From contig NW_019211454.1 in assembly GCF_002443255.2 (NCBI RefSeq), forward strand, positions 26,667,344 through 26,731,343: a DNA stretch of 64,000 nucleotides. Direction: 5' to 3'. The notes under the pieces were generated by a model. That model was not told where the DNA came from, made no database searches, and was given only the letters and a program-made list of their open reading frames with translations. Below, piece after piece: positions 27,983 through 40,770 of this stretch. The stretch is from Varroa destructor (lineage: Eukaryota; Arthropoda; Arachnida; Mesostigmata; Varroidae). Each line of letters begins with the position of its first letter. Within the stretch, counting starts at the first letter, position 1. The position numbers were made by a program, and so were the translations under genes.

Positions 27983-30095
27983 CTTGTTACTAAGTAATAA
28001 CATTGCTCACGTTCTAATCTAGTACAGAGCCTGAACAATATCGGGCAATAATGAGCTTACCTTTTTACAAAATTCAAAAATATTACATCGTCCTATTGCC
28101 GAACATTTTCACTGGGTGAATTTCTTTATACATTTTATTATTGGGCGAACACCCAAAATTAAATTCTGTCCAAGTTAGCTAAGTTCTATACGCATTAATG
28201 GACAAGAGTACCGGCAATACTGAAAACCATGTACGGAAGTGCGGAAACTCCATGTACACTGACTACTCTTATTCGATTTTTCACAGTGAATTATAATGCT
28301 TTTAGCCTGCTTTTAAAACTGGAAGCGAGCGTTAGTCTTGGTACCTTCAAATTGCCAAACTATTTGACTAGCTAGGCGAGGAAAAATAACGTAACACATG
28401 TATTAAGGCTTCGTCCATGCATCAGTTCATGAAGGAAACCAGCCGTCCCTACCTCATAATCGACCCACACAAAAATTATATCCCGTTCTACGAAGATGTC
28501 CATAAGGTATTCAACGTAACCTGTAATTGGCAGAAAACCATCAGGGACACATTCATATCGCTGGAAATATGCACGAGGAACACTAAGTATCTTAGAAAAG
28601 GTGTCACACGATTTACGTAAAAAAAAAAAGCTAATTCACGCTTTTAATGCTTTGAAAGCGACTAGTACAGTTATGGCATCAATGAACGTTAGAAAATTAC
28701 GTTACAAGACCGCTGCAAGTCTAGACATCCCTTGTACCGCGTCCAGCGAAATTGCTAAGCTACCGCAAATTCCAAGGCATTGTGACTAGCCTAAGGAGAG
28801 AAAATTTTTGCCATATGCATGCTTCATGTGATTCCCTCCTTATGGCAGATCGGCCATCGCGTCTAATCGTTATCTTTGTCGAACGAATACCTTATAGCTT
28901 CCTGTTTAAAAGTATTAGACAAGATAAACAGTGAGCATTGGCTATGAATTGGTCAGTTTATGATCTTCCAACATAATAGAAGAATCTCATCAGCAAGAGA
29001 CGGACAGGAAATCATTTTCGTCCATGATCTTTCCTAAGTATAGAACGATTACACTTCAGATAGTCGCTTGTACGTCTATAACGTTATGCACTATTCCTAT
29101 CACTATCCTCAGACTACGGTCACTGAACAAACTATTCAGGTGTTATCAATAAAAATGGAGACATCCTTATATTTAAATTTCACTAGAAGACAAAACAAAA
29201 GTCTTCCGGACGGATTGCCGGAACGACGGCATCGATGATTATGCGGCTCTGTTGTAATCTTCATAGGTGCCATGAGTGTAGTTGGTGAAATGATTTCAGC
29301 GACAAAAGACATCGTGAAGAAGCTAAAGCTGCCAAAAGGAAATGTTCGAATGATTAAGATACAGTAAGGAAATAGTAACGAAATCCAGAATCGAGGCATT
29401 GAAGACACTGGCGACACGGCTTTCTTCGGCTGCAAAGCCTGCTATTAGAAAACGATAAAAAGTTGCTAGAGAAAATATTACTAGGTCGACAATTTCAGCA
29501 AAAATTAGTTATAACACAAAGACCACCGCGAAGTAAAACCACTACAAAACTACTAGGTTTAGCTTAATAACTGTATTGCCATATCTTGGATACACAGCGA
29601 CTCGATTTCTGGCTAGATCATGAAATTTACAAACCTTTTTGTCAAATCCAATAGGTTAATTCATTAAAAAACATTAAGCAAGCCAAACATATTGGGCAAC
29701 AATTTACTTTTGGCATTGCTACGTAACACTGAAGTCGTCGAAAACTACCTCCGCAATTACGAACGCTACTTCCCACAATTATTGGCACGATAAAACAGGA
29801 TTATTTAAAAAAAATACCACCACAACTTAGACGACAATATGCCAGAAAGGAGTCTTTCAGTTAAACTCTGATAGATTGGGTCGACGCGTATTTTTTGAAG
29901 TGATTAATGTTATCAAAATTAATTGAATTAATGTTATAAACATTTAAATACCTTTCGACAAAAAAATCGAAAAAAAATACCAAAGATTTGGTATTTTTCG
30001 TTACTTTTAAGAAGATGCGCTTTTGATAAACGAGCACACCATTGGATTATTATCATACGGACAAAGGCGACCCTGTCTTTTTGTGCTGTTTTTGT
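27983..30095. other. No supportable gene
   Basis: Open frames at 28,417-28,620 (+) and 29,136-29,435 (-) were examined. Neither shows a domain I know, and neither has convincing start context or splice sites. The rest is AT-rich DNA with A tracts. Confidence 0.5.
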
Positions 30096-30115
30096 CTGTA
30101 CCTGGACCCGCTGGC

Positions 30116-30182
30116 GTATTCGAACCAAGGACTCAATGCACCTCGCATTATATTATCTCTTTCCTTGCCAACCGAGCTGCTA
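30116..30182 (-). other. tRNA-like A-box/B-box pair (SINE head or tRNA relic)
   Basis: On the - strand, TAGCAGCTCGGTTGGCAA (30,165-30,182) resembles a tRNA A box. GGTTCGAATAC (within 30,116-30,130) resembles a B box, at roughly the spacing seen in tRNA-type RNA polymerase III promoters. The expected T-stem and anticodon stem do not pair well, so this is not an intact tRNA. It may be a tRNA-derived SINE head or a degenerated tRNA gene. A second A-box-like match (gccaaccgag on +) occurs at 12,519-12,534 without a convincing B box. Confidence 0.3.
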
Positions 30183-30360
30183 GCAGAGCGTCATATATGA
30201 CATACCTGTTGAAAAGTATGAACCATTTTAAGCCTATATTGAGACAATAATAACATAAGTCATAAATGAAACTAGTAAATATGCGCTATTTTGATTTACT
30301 AATCTTCTGCCGTTTTTTTTTTCTAATAATACTAGATTTTTAACATTGTCAAACTTTTGT

Positions 30361-31300
30361 GGTTAATGCGAAAAAACGTGACAAACGATTTTTACATCTT
30401 TCCGGTAAAATTATATTAACACCATTGAGGGAGTTCTGCAGAAACCTAAACAGGTAGAGATAGCCGTATGGTGCAAATTCCGCGCTACACAGCGTGTGTT
30501 AAAGCTTCGCATAAAAGTTATCTTAGTGTCTGCCAAAGATGTACGTGGTCAGACATTGTCATAACATCGTTTCCGTTCATTACTTCCAGCTGATTTTTTT
30601 CGACAGCTTGTTGCAATTATGCCAATTGCTCACAGCAGAGACCAGTCGTTTGTCCTGACAGGAGCAACTGATAATCCGTCATTGGTCTACGACTCCATAA
30701 CACCACCTTCTTCCGCGTCAGTCCGGACTTCGTCATATTTTGCTGAACACATGTTATTGTTTTGTTCCACTTATGTATAACGGCCACACAACGGAGCTCC
30801 ACTTCTCGTCACCCGTAATCGACCGTTGTAGTAATGATTCGATCTTGGTATGTTTCTTTTATGGACGGAAAAATTGTCGAATATATTATTTTGTGTCTGT
30901 TTGTTGCGTGGCACCTGAACATCAAACTTCTTTTTGTAGTCGGCTTTCTTTAAAAACTATTTGGTAGTGGATGTTTAGTTCTCTGACGATATTATAGTTA
31001 TCCACGAGTTAGGCTTGCTTGACTTCCGTTATAATTTCATTAACTTTTTCAGTAACTAGTTTACCACTATGAGAAGCATCTTCCTCATCTAAATTTTTAG
31101 CAAGGAGGCAACATAACCTTCCTTGAACCGTTTCTTCCGGTAATGTATCTTGGCCTAAGTTTTTCTGAGCCTGAATATCAATTGCATCATTTGCCATCGT
31201 AACAAATTTCAAAACAGGGCAATTTTTCGCAGACATTTTGCTCATCCCTAAAACGCTCTACCTTAAGCCTGGAAAATGTTTCCGGTCCTTTTAGCATATC
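30361..31300 (-). pseudogene. Mariner transposase fossil, nearly full length (copy 3)
   Basis: Read on the - strand from about 31,300 downward, this shows mariner landmarks in order. A start-like ATG precedes an intact 78-codon frame (31,009-31,245) that contains the linker equivalent to LED.SGRP, here DEEDASHSGKLVTEKVNEII. A region like YKKKFDVWVPHELT (about 30,910-30,930) follows, then the first catalytic box TGDEKW at 30,799-30,816. Next is a stretch matching K.GLT.KKV...LLPSGQT (about 30,620-30,730), and the third catalytic box region at about 30,430-30,480, ending LQNSLNG. The expected Asp of APSDYH is lost (APYGY). At least four frameshifts or stops occur. The element is extinct. Terminal inverted repeats were not identified. 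Confidence 0.82.
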
Positions 31301-34300
31301 TACTATTGCCAAACTTTAGCCTGCAACGCCGATCGTCGCAGTTTACATTACCTGAGATATGTAATTTTAAAAGCATCTGGCTAGAGAACAATAGATATTA
31401 TTTCGACAGTCTCCTGTGGGAGTTCTTTTCAATGCTCATTTGACAGAATTCGTATGAGCTTTTCATACTGTTGTACTGCCCCCTTCAGTGTCTGTGAACA
31501 CACTTTTAAAAATGTGGTGTGCACGCTTTTTTTTTTTAGGTTGCCACTCTAGTAATACATGCGTTAGTCAAACATATACTAGTTGCTCGACAAACTGTGT
31601 GAGCTACGGAAAGGCTGTGGTCAGACCTCGTCTTTTTTTTTTTTGCCTATTTTGACCCAATCGTTGTATCATAGTTTTTACCATAATCGCAGCGATCCAA
31701 TCCACTGATGCGGCGTTGTGTATGGAAACTGAGGAAGTTCTTAGGGTCAGCAGACCTACGTGGTTGTTCTAGCTATAGAGAATAGTCGAAACGGAGCCAA
31801 GAGTGAAACTACCTAAGAAAAGGCAACAATTATTCGTTATCTTTGTTCGTTACGTTAAATAGTTTCCGTAGATAGTTGACGTCAGAGCACCACCTGTGAC
31901 GCCACGGACCGCATATCTATATTATGCATATAATACAGCATACAAAATAATCCAACACTTTGAAAAACCTTGGATTTACTGTTCAACAAACCGAAAATGT
32001 AGTAGGTATCTGAGGCAGGAAGCTTAAAAATACGAAAACATTCTGACAAAAAGTGACAAAACACCGCTTGTCATAGCCTTATAGCATTTGTTTTTTGACA
32101 ACTTTCATCGATAGTTACTCCAAGCGCTACTGTCTATGTTCAGTCTTTTCGTAGGAGCAGATATGCGTATGATCAAGTTATTCTTATCACCGACGTTGCA
32201 GAAAGCGCGTGACTAAACTTTTTGTAACGCTTTATTCGTTTTAACAGAGACTCCTCCATGTTGTACTTGTGGCTATCATATTTTGAGCTGATGGTGGTTT
32301 CGGCCGACTAACGACGTATTGTTTCCGCCAAGCTTAGTCGATCCGAAATAGTTATATACGAATAGAGGAGAAAAGTTACTCTTCGAAAAGCAGCTTACTA
32401 TAATGTTAGTGTGTTCGAATTTGAACGATCATGATGACAATGATCTTTGACTATTGTAATCAATATCTATCTGAAGACCCTGCATTTGCATCTAGATATT
32501 GAGAACTTTCTCGCTAGCTCATTCTAAAGTGTCAACAAATTTTCCAGTACCCTTAACATGAGTAGAGAATGAAAATGTTTTCTACAGTCATGGCTCCAGA
32601 GGACATTATGTCGCTAGCTAATAAAAAGGCTAGCTAATATTTATTAGTTCTAGTCTGCTAAATCTCATGTAAATTAGTTGACTGTAGTTTGAGCGCCCCT
32701 CTATTTTGACTCATTTTTATTAATCTTTATCCCAATAAAATTCCGATTGCATTCTGTGCTGTGGGACCCTTTGCCTTGCCGACGATACCAGTAGAAGAAT
32801 CCCACGCTACACCCACCCAGAGTGTTTATGTCTATTTTTTTCGTCCAATGTGCCATACTATGTAGCTTGTTTTATCTTGTACCAGTGTTTACAAAGACTC
32901 AGCTGGTTGGTACAGGCAATCGCGGCATTGAAAGGCACGATCGACAAAACAATCACATGCATATTATATGTCTCTCTAAAATATTGTAAGATGCAATACT
33001 GCAATGGTACAAGTAATCGTTGCCACGCGTCAGGTACACGGCCAAATGGAAATCATATCGGCTAGGGGGCGTAAACAGAGCTCATCAAGCTGTTGTTATG
33101 TTATACTAGGTGCGCTTCGTAGAGGCGATGCTAGCTGCACCTATCATATTTCCCGTCATCAAGTCTGTAATCTTCATATAAAAAGCGGAACAAGTTTGTG
33201 GAGATACTCTATCCAAGCCGTGAAAACTTTGCGACGTGTCACCAGAGTGATAAAGCCCATTTAATGTCAAAAGCAGAGCGGAAGATCTTCTTGCCGCGTT
33301 CCAATGTGGACATACGAAACATTGAAACGGTCGTTGTCGAGGTCGTGCAGTGAAAAATTCGAAGCCCAACGGGCTCAGAATCAGTGTACTGAAGACAACT
33401 GCTTATAATATGTTATGACAAATATGTAAGCGTCTATAGAATGACACGTCTGGTACAGGCGGCCGGTCTCTTTGCAGCTTGTTTATATATCTACTGCATT
33501 TCGGGTAACGGACTTTGTCTGACGAGTTCAACTGATTTTCCACAGTCGGTATGGTTTTGTCTAGGAAAGAGCAGTGCGGAAGATAGAGCTCATACTTTTG
33601 CCCCTAGAGCAAAAAGTTTTGCTTTTCTTATGAATATAATATAATGTTACTTGAATGGTCGTGAAGCTACGGTAATATCTTGTTTTCAACTTCGTACGTT
33701 TGAGAACAACGTGGCAACATCGTCACAGATATCACCAGAATTATTCGCCCGTATCTTATATAGCCCTAGCTATATATATTAGCCCGTGTATAATTTCACT
33801 TTTTTCACCCATACGACACGTATCTTTTCTCCTAAGGGGCAAATCTCGTTTCCTCGCCTATAGCGTTGCGTGCATTCACAGCAATTAGCGGATATAAGAC
33901 TTCCTAGTCGCTGACAAGCGTACTTGAAGCGATGTACTGTATCCGTATGCCCAAACATTGTGCAACGTGAAGATTCTAGTGTATTTAAGCCCCTTGAACG
34001 TGTCGCATTCGCCTTCTAATTCGCGCCGTTTTCGCAGATCCCGACAGATCTATACTGCAGACAGCCGCAACAGGGTCGCGACATTGAAAACGCTTACTCG
34101 CCCCCGTTTCAATGCCAGTACGGTACTGGCTGAAAATTGCCACCTTTAAAGGGAAGAGCGGACAACCTCACAGTAATTATACGAGCCCCCATGGCTTGTC
34201 CGAGCACTTACCGAACCACGAGTTACCGGTTCACCATAATTGTTTGATGGTTGACGTTCAACAAGTATGTTTCCGCTTCCGACTCGAGTCTTTAACAGGA

Positions 34301-37300
34301 AACGAACATCGACTAGCCGTATCGAGCGGGAGGGCATCGTTCACTTCATAAGATACACGGTTTTCTGGCGCGTCCACAATCCACGGCGAAGGATTCATGA
34401 TTTGCGAAATACGAGTTATCTCGGCTCATTTTTTTCAAGTATGCAGATACTGTTTTTCGTTGGACAACTTCCTTCTCCGATAAAAAAAAACGTAGTGCTA
34501 GTTTGATTAATTTTTTCAAGCATCTCAAGCGTCTTGTGATACATAGCGCATGTTCGTCGGTTAAATACGGTGGTAGCATTTATTGAGATAGAAATAATAG
34601 CAACAGAATGTAGAACAGGCTGATGGGATAAGTGCAGCATGAAAGCAAAATAGATTGGATTATCTCAAGGGGAGAACGAGGTATGTGCGGCAGGGTGACT
34701 GCAATGCTATAAATATGACTAATGGATTGGCTGAATCAGGAAAATAGAATCACTATAACGAGATAGCTACAATGAGGTAATGGAATCTACGTTGTGATCT
34801 GACTAGAGTTTACATTTGGCTAGCTTCAGCTTAAAGCAAACCTATCTTTTGCCGGTCGTGGCTGTCGGACTACAAAATCGCGTTTTTTAAATACTTCTTT
34901 TTGGGATTTTTTGTTCAGAATCCCTAATACATGACATCGAAAAAATTGTAATTGACCTTATGTAAGTTTTGGTGAATTTTTTTTTTTGCAAAAAACAGAA
35001 ATTTTAGTCAAGCCGATGATCTTTGCCACCAGTCGAAAGCTTTCGTTATCAGTTGAATTGAAGTGCTCTACAGGCTTTGAGTGAACTTTTAATAAATACC
35101 CTTGGGACTGTTGGCTTCAAATCGAATTCGTGGAAATCGGAATGGGCTAACGGAATGGTTTCAGGGTGGCGGCTTAGGTGGGTAAATTAACTACCGTGAA
35201 ATAATAAATGTCATTACGTGGTAAACCGTCTAATATTTTCTGGTTGTTTTTCGAAGATTATAACTTTTTTTTTTTTTTTGTAAGAGTTATAACTTGATGT
35301 ATGCCCAGTTGCTTCTTTAATACGTTATAAATGCAATATTACATATATATTACGATAAACGTCGATGGCACTGTTAACTCATATAAATTTTGATAGCCCT
35401 TTTTTAAATCAAGTCGCGAGATAGATGTCTTAGATTCGCAAGCTCTCTCTGAATGTAAAGATTGCGACGCAGTTAAGCGTAATCAATTCACTTGGTGAAA
35501 CACACAGCGAAGCTTACTCAGGATGTTGTCCGGCTCGGAAAACGAACCTAGAAAACGACCTAACTTTAGAGATAAAGCCTAGAGCCTCAGGGCGTGTTAC
35601 CTGTCAATTAATACGAAAGTTGACGTTGCGAGAAACTACAGAGTAACTGACATATATTTGTAGTGACAGAATACATTAAAGGGTGGATCAGTACCAGCGA
35701 TCGATCCTGGTAATAATAGGGGTCATAAAAAGGGTAAATAAACTCTAAATCTAAAAGAGACGCACAGTAAACAATATTTGACGTATCCTTTTTTGGCAAT
35801 TTTTTCGTATTTCAGAGAATTATTGACACATTTATTTTTATGCAAAAACTATTTTAGTGACAGCCAAGAGAAATTGAACACAAATAAGTTACTCTACTAA
35901 GGGACAGTTTAGGTTGAGATATTTATCAAACGGATTCTAGTGTGAATATTAGTGCGCTTTGAAAGGAAAGCATACCCCTTATAGATGCCGCGTGTAGTCA
36001 TAAAAACATTTGGTAAATGCCATGGGCGAGCTCATGGCATTTGGCAAAGGCCCTTATTGTAGTAGATTATTCCGTTTCGTCGGGGTTCTGTTGTATAATT
36101 TTATGATAATTATACTTTTCTCGTTGTTTTAGGCCTAGGGCATTATACTTAGTTGTATAAAACCGTTAATGATTGATATAGGATTGACAAGGAGGCGAAA
36201 CACCTGGCTTCAGTAACAGAATATTTTTGTATCGGGCTGAAAGCTCCCAAAGCTCCCATTAGTAGCTCTGCCAATGGCATAGAAGGGACAACTATAAATA
36301 CTATCAATTATAGATAAAAGGTGTAATCATATTTACATTGGTCAACGTGATTGCACGATGGGCAGGTATAAGAAAACGTAAATAATTTGAGTAAATCCCA
36401 TGAGGCTTGAATCTGGGATCTCATGCTCCTCAGCTGCCTCAATGCATAGCAAAACTCCCCGAAATGTACAAAAGTCAGAGGATTTCTGATGTATGTTCTA
36501 ACCCAGTACTAGAGCGCCATTTCACAATACGATATTAGCAATAGCTTGTAGGCCAATTTTAGTTGTCCTAAAACAACCTCACAAGCGAAAATGTGTAGTT
36601 CATAAGGTGTAATACAATGGCTGATTTATTAATAAAAACGACGATAATAATAGAACACATTTATGTTGATGGTTCGAAAAAGGAAATTTCCTTTTCACCT
36701 GTCTGCCTCCGAAAAAGTTACGAATCTTTAAAAAGACAGAATGGCTAAAATGTAGTTTTAGGCACAAAGAGACAATGCTCACGAGAAGTACATATCTGTC
36801 TACACAAACCTGGGCTTTTGTTTTAAAAGCCAGAATTACGGTTTTTTTTCCTTTACAACAAAATACAAAACAGAAATCTTTCCAGTTTAATTAAAATATA
36901 TACCTATTATTATTACAATTTATCTATTCTTTATGTAAACAAGTCATCTTTTCTATGATAGCCGAAGTTAACATAGATCCTAAATTTTCGTATGTTTTCT
37001 AAAAAAAAAAAGAATGTTATTTGTTATTCCGATTGTAGAACCAACGTGGACCTTTTCAACAAACCACACTTTTAGATTTTCTTAGACATGCTAGTAAGTC
37101 TCATGCTTGGGACATGTTACTTATCTGTTTTTATTTCTCGACCATATATTCCATGGTATCCAAACACACTTTATGAATTCGTATACGAAAATGTAACATT
37201 GTTCGACAATATATACAGTTGTTTCTACATGTATTACTATCAATCGGCTGAAATACATTTTTTTAAATGTAACATTAGTATATTAGTACATTAGTAATTA

Positions 37301-37979
37301 AGATAATATTAATGAAAATAAAATGTACCAAGAGTATTGGGACAAAGTAACCAATCGACTATTTAATGATGCCGAACGCAAAACTGTTATCATCATATTT
37401 ATTAACTTAAGTTTTATTAACTATTTATTTTCAATTTAGTTTATCTTATATCCAGAATCAGCCGACTTCATTCTGACACAGATGGTCAAAACTATTCTGG
37501 CTGGTTCTATAGCACAACGTAATTCTGAATAAAAATCTATTTTATACTTTTTTTTAATAGTATAAGCTTGTTTCTTTCGATACGACGGCCACTGCTTGTT
37601 CGATAAATAAAAATAATACGGCAATAAGTTTTAAAATTCAGTATTGAGCAACGTTGAGCGAAAACACATGGTAAGCCGTTTTAGCTGAAAAAATGTTTCA
37701 TAAAAATTCACATACGTAATACACATGTGATCGGTTTATGTCGTAACATGTGACAGCAAACGCGGCGTAGTAAACAGTAATAAGGCAACAAAATTTCAGA
37801 GTATTTTAATATACATATGGGAAAAAGATCATTCACTTGAGGTTTGCAAATTAGTTTCTACTAAGCCACCGTTGAAGGGCCACAGCGAAGGGAAAGGCAG
37901 CGTTATGCCAAACAGTTAGAGTACGGCCACCGCCCCAATGATGGAGGACACGTGCGAAACAGGTTTTGAGAACACTAAC
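31301..37979. other. No supportable gene; AT-rich intergenic DNA
   Basis: Many frames of 60-90 codons occur on both strands at 32.8-34.6 kb, where composition is more balanced, but no domain was recognised. A T15 tract is at 35,265-35,279. A modest hairpin (aaatgccatg / catggcattt) is at 36,016-36,045. Confidence 0.55.
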
Positions 37980-40770
37980 GATTGCAGGGCCGGCTTTAGT
38001 ATAAAACAGCCTAAAGCACTGCAGCTGCTCATGAGGACGACTGCAAGGCTTAGCGAAGCTAAATGTTGAGGAGATGCTAACAACTGCATAGTCGATTTAT
38101 GAGAAGGCTACAACTCTGGTGCTTTTCTCCTTGGAAGCCCTGGACAACTAGCTCTGTTGCCTTACTGTGCGTCTATTCTGTTATTACTACGCACTGCCTT
38201 GGCATCTCTGTGTTTTATAGTCTGCCTAGTGGAGAATCGTGTCATAACTTTACGTGGCCAGTAACGAAGCTTCGTAGCGGTCTATGTTCGGCCGGCTGGT
38301 TCGGAATCAATGTACATCCTGGAGAAACTCATCGGTGGAGTGGAAGCACTGTCCTCTCATTCTGTCTCTTCCGTAATCATTGCCGGCAACTTCAACGCAC
38401 GCCTCGACCAGCCAAACTCGAGACGTACTACGGCTTATGGAGAGGCGCTCGCAGACTATAGTTGTTAGGTGGTCAATTTCATACCTGAAATCAACTTTCC
38501 TAGGAAATGTAGGAAGCTTAATTAGTGATATGTTTGCGACGAACGTAAACAGGGATAGGGTACGAGTGTTAGAGTAAGAATAATTCACTATTAGAAGGTA
38601 AACAGGGATAGGGTACGAGTTTTAGAGTAAGAATAACTCACTATTAGAAGGTAAAAGCATTTATGCTTCTACACCGATAGCAATAGACCTCATTGTCGAA
38701 GTAGAACCTGCATGAACCTTCAGACGCCAAGCTCTATCGCGATGCTTAGATGTAGACAAACTCTCGGAACACATCCACGAACGTCTCTCTGTAGCAAATG
38801 TGGTCAATGCCGTAACTTATATGCAGTATCTGGTTAAAATTCTCCAATCTACAATACCGCCGTTCCCTCTGAAGCGAAAGCCATGGTTCAGCTATATTTA
38901 GAGTCTTGCTTGGAGGGCTCAGATGGCCTTTAGGCTTAAGGCTGAAGTACAATCCGAATTCCACCCTTCAGCCTCCGTTTTAAGAAGACTTGTCGAAAAC
39001 GTATGTGTTACAAAGGCAGCAATGCCTTAAACGGCTAAAAATTCGTTTGGCCACCGATGTAGAACCATCCATGTGGCTAATACATCACGGCGGCTCGGCG
39101 GCTTGCCCGATTAACTCCTTAATCATCATAAATCTCGGAGATAATTGTGTCAAGGCAAAAAAAAACCTGCGCGTTGTCCTTTTTCAGTGTGGGAAGAAAT
39201 GATTTCAGTGTGATACGATATCTTTTAACAAAATTTCAAGTGCAAGGATAAATATAAGGTCTTGGCAACCCACGCAACAGGAAAACTGTCGGCCAAGATA
39301 TGATCTGTAGCAACTATTTAAAATACGCAATAATTTAGCATTAGCTAGGCGGTAACAGTTATGCAACCAGTGTACAAGTAAGCTACCAGTTATTTAACAA
39401 TTGTTTACCTACTGGTACACTTCTAGCCCAGTCCAGAGACGCTATTTTGCTAGTGATTCCTAAAAGAAAAGGCGATGCAATCGCGTCGTCATCATGGCAG
39501 GGAAAGATGGAAAAAAAGCGTGCCGCTCTCCGGGTTACTGACTAAAAGACTGGACGGCTATTTAGAAAGTGTAAACGCAATTTTAGTGGAACAACATGAG
39601 TTTTGGAGACATCACTTCATAGAAACGACACACAGAATCCTAATGGCGGACGCCAAGAAAGCACTGACGTCGCCGTGTAATCCGATGTAGGATGTGTTTG
39701 TTAAGCTTTAGATAGTCTTCGACTGGGCGCTTAAGACAAGATTATACTTACCCTGAACGAAGTGGCTGCGATCTTATGGATCTGATTCAAGCTTCTCGCT
39801 GCGATTCTATACGAGAGTATGATCGATGACGGAGTGGCCGAGCTCCTGCTTTGCACGCAGGCAACCGGCCTGGGTCAGAGTTCTTCTTCCTCATCTCCCT
39901 GAAGAGCCTATTTGATCAAATAAGAAGGTCGAGGAAGGCAGTCGAAGTCGCTTTATATGTGGACGACTTAATGGTATACAAGTCGAACAGCAGTCGAATG
40001 CAGCCAGCTACAGCATGAGTCCTCATGGCAGTAATAAACTTGACACTGGCCGTAAATCTGACCGACGAAGACGATAAAGTTTGAAGGAGGAGGCAAAATA
40101 AGGGCCCCTAGCATCCTGTACCTCGCCAAGGCGCCTCTCGCCTGTGTTATCGCATTTCCGAGTTGGAGTTGTTTTTCTTTAATAAAGGCAGAAATTTCAT
40201 TGCGCACGTCAGCAGAAGATGCAGAAAGGTGGTACTGATCGCATAGGCCATCAAATCGTTTGTCTCTTGCAACCAGTTTCAGCTTGTTCGACCACAAGAT
40301 AGCTCTGATCGAAACATATGCATTACATGTATCTTACAGAATAGAACCTTAGAGGATTATACTGCGTTGAAGCACTTCTCCTCAAGGAACCACTAAGATT
40401 ACATATAGCCACCCGAAATTGCCTTGGATATCTTCCAGCTGATTCGCCGGTGCTATTTGACATGCGTCGTCGCTTTGTGCTTCGAAAAACAAAAACCCGC
40501 AAGACCAATCACAAAAAAATAGAAGCAAATATTCACAAAGGTTTCTTTGCTTCGGATGCGATGAAGAATAACACGTAAATAAGGGCGAACCGGCCACATG
40601 TCGTCATTCGCTTTGTCGTGCGTGAGTCGCGTTATAGACTTCGCAAAAGATTCGGTTTTTATAAGCCCGACGATACATTCAGATGGTCTAGCTGTGAGAG
40701 AAATTGTAAGAGATATCATGTCGTCCCCTGATACCACCTTTAGGACATCTGGAAAACGTCCGAAGTTAGC
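37980..40770 (+). mobile_element. Fossil LINE (R1/Jockey-type non-LTR retrotransposon)
   Basis: Pieced across frames, this strand reads as a LINE ORF2, the polyprotein that nicks DNA and reverse-transcribes the element. The apurinic-endonuclease-like domain (about 37,990-38,560) includes VYVRPAGSES. It also has the box VIIAGNFNAR at 38,373-38,402 (canonical GDFNA, Asp changed to Asn), followed by RRTTAYGEALADY. The linker (about 38,725-38,990) has KRKPWF. Reverse transcriptase (about 39,440-40,300) has PKRKGD...SSW, then TKRLDGYLE...EQHEFWR, then LISLKSLFDQIRRSRKAVEVAL, then the catalytic YVDD box at 39,956-39,967. Thumb-like LATSFSLFDHKIA follows. A C-terminal Cys/His region ends with C...CKRYHV at about 40,690-40,725. 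Dozens of stops and frameshifts mean it is inactive. The promoter, ORF1 and poly(A) tail were not found. The clade is assigned from motif wording only. Confidence 0.85.
38545..38650 (+). repeat. 53-bp tandem duplication inside the LINE
   Basis: Copy 1 (38,545-38,597) and copy 2 (38,598-38,650) both begin gtaaacagggatagggtacg and differ at only two positions. The rest of the LINE is heavily mutated, so the duplication is much younger than the insertion. Confidence 0.95.

Noticed and set aside
36405..36470. tRNA-like reversed B box (gcttgaatctggg)
   Set aside because: Stems do not pair and the A-box position is poor; not enough for a tRNA or SINE call.
39830..39890. tRNA-Ala-like anticodon arm (CCTGC TTTGCAC GCAGG) in GGAGTGGCCGAGC context
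   Set aside because: The bases are explained by the LINE reading IDDGVAELL before the reverse transcriptase core. No T arm or acceptor stem follows.
39968..40297. 109-codon - strand frame that reads like a protein
   Set aside because: The + strand over the same bases continues the LINE reverse transcriptase past YVDD (for example LATSFSLFDHKIA), so the - strand frame is its shadow.
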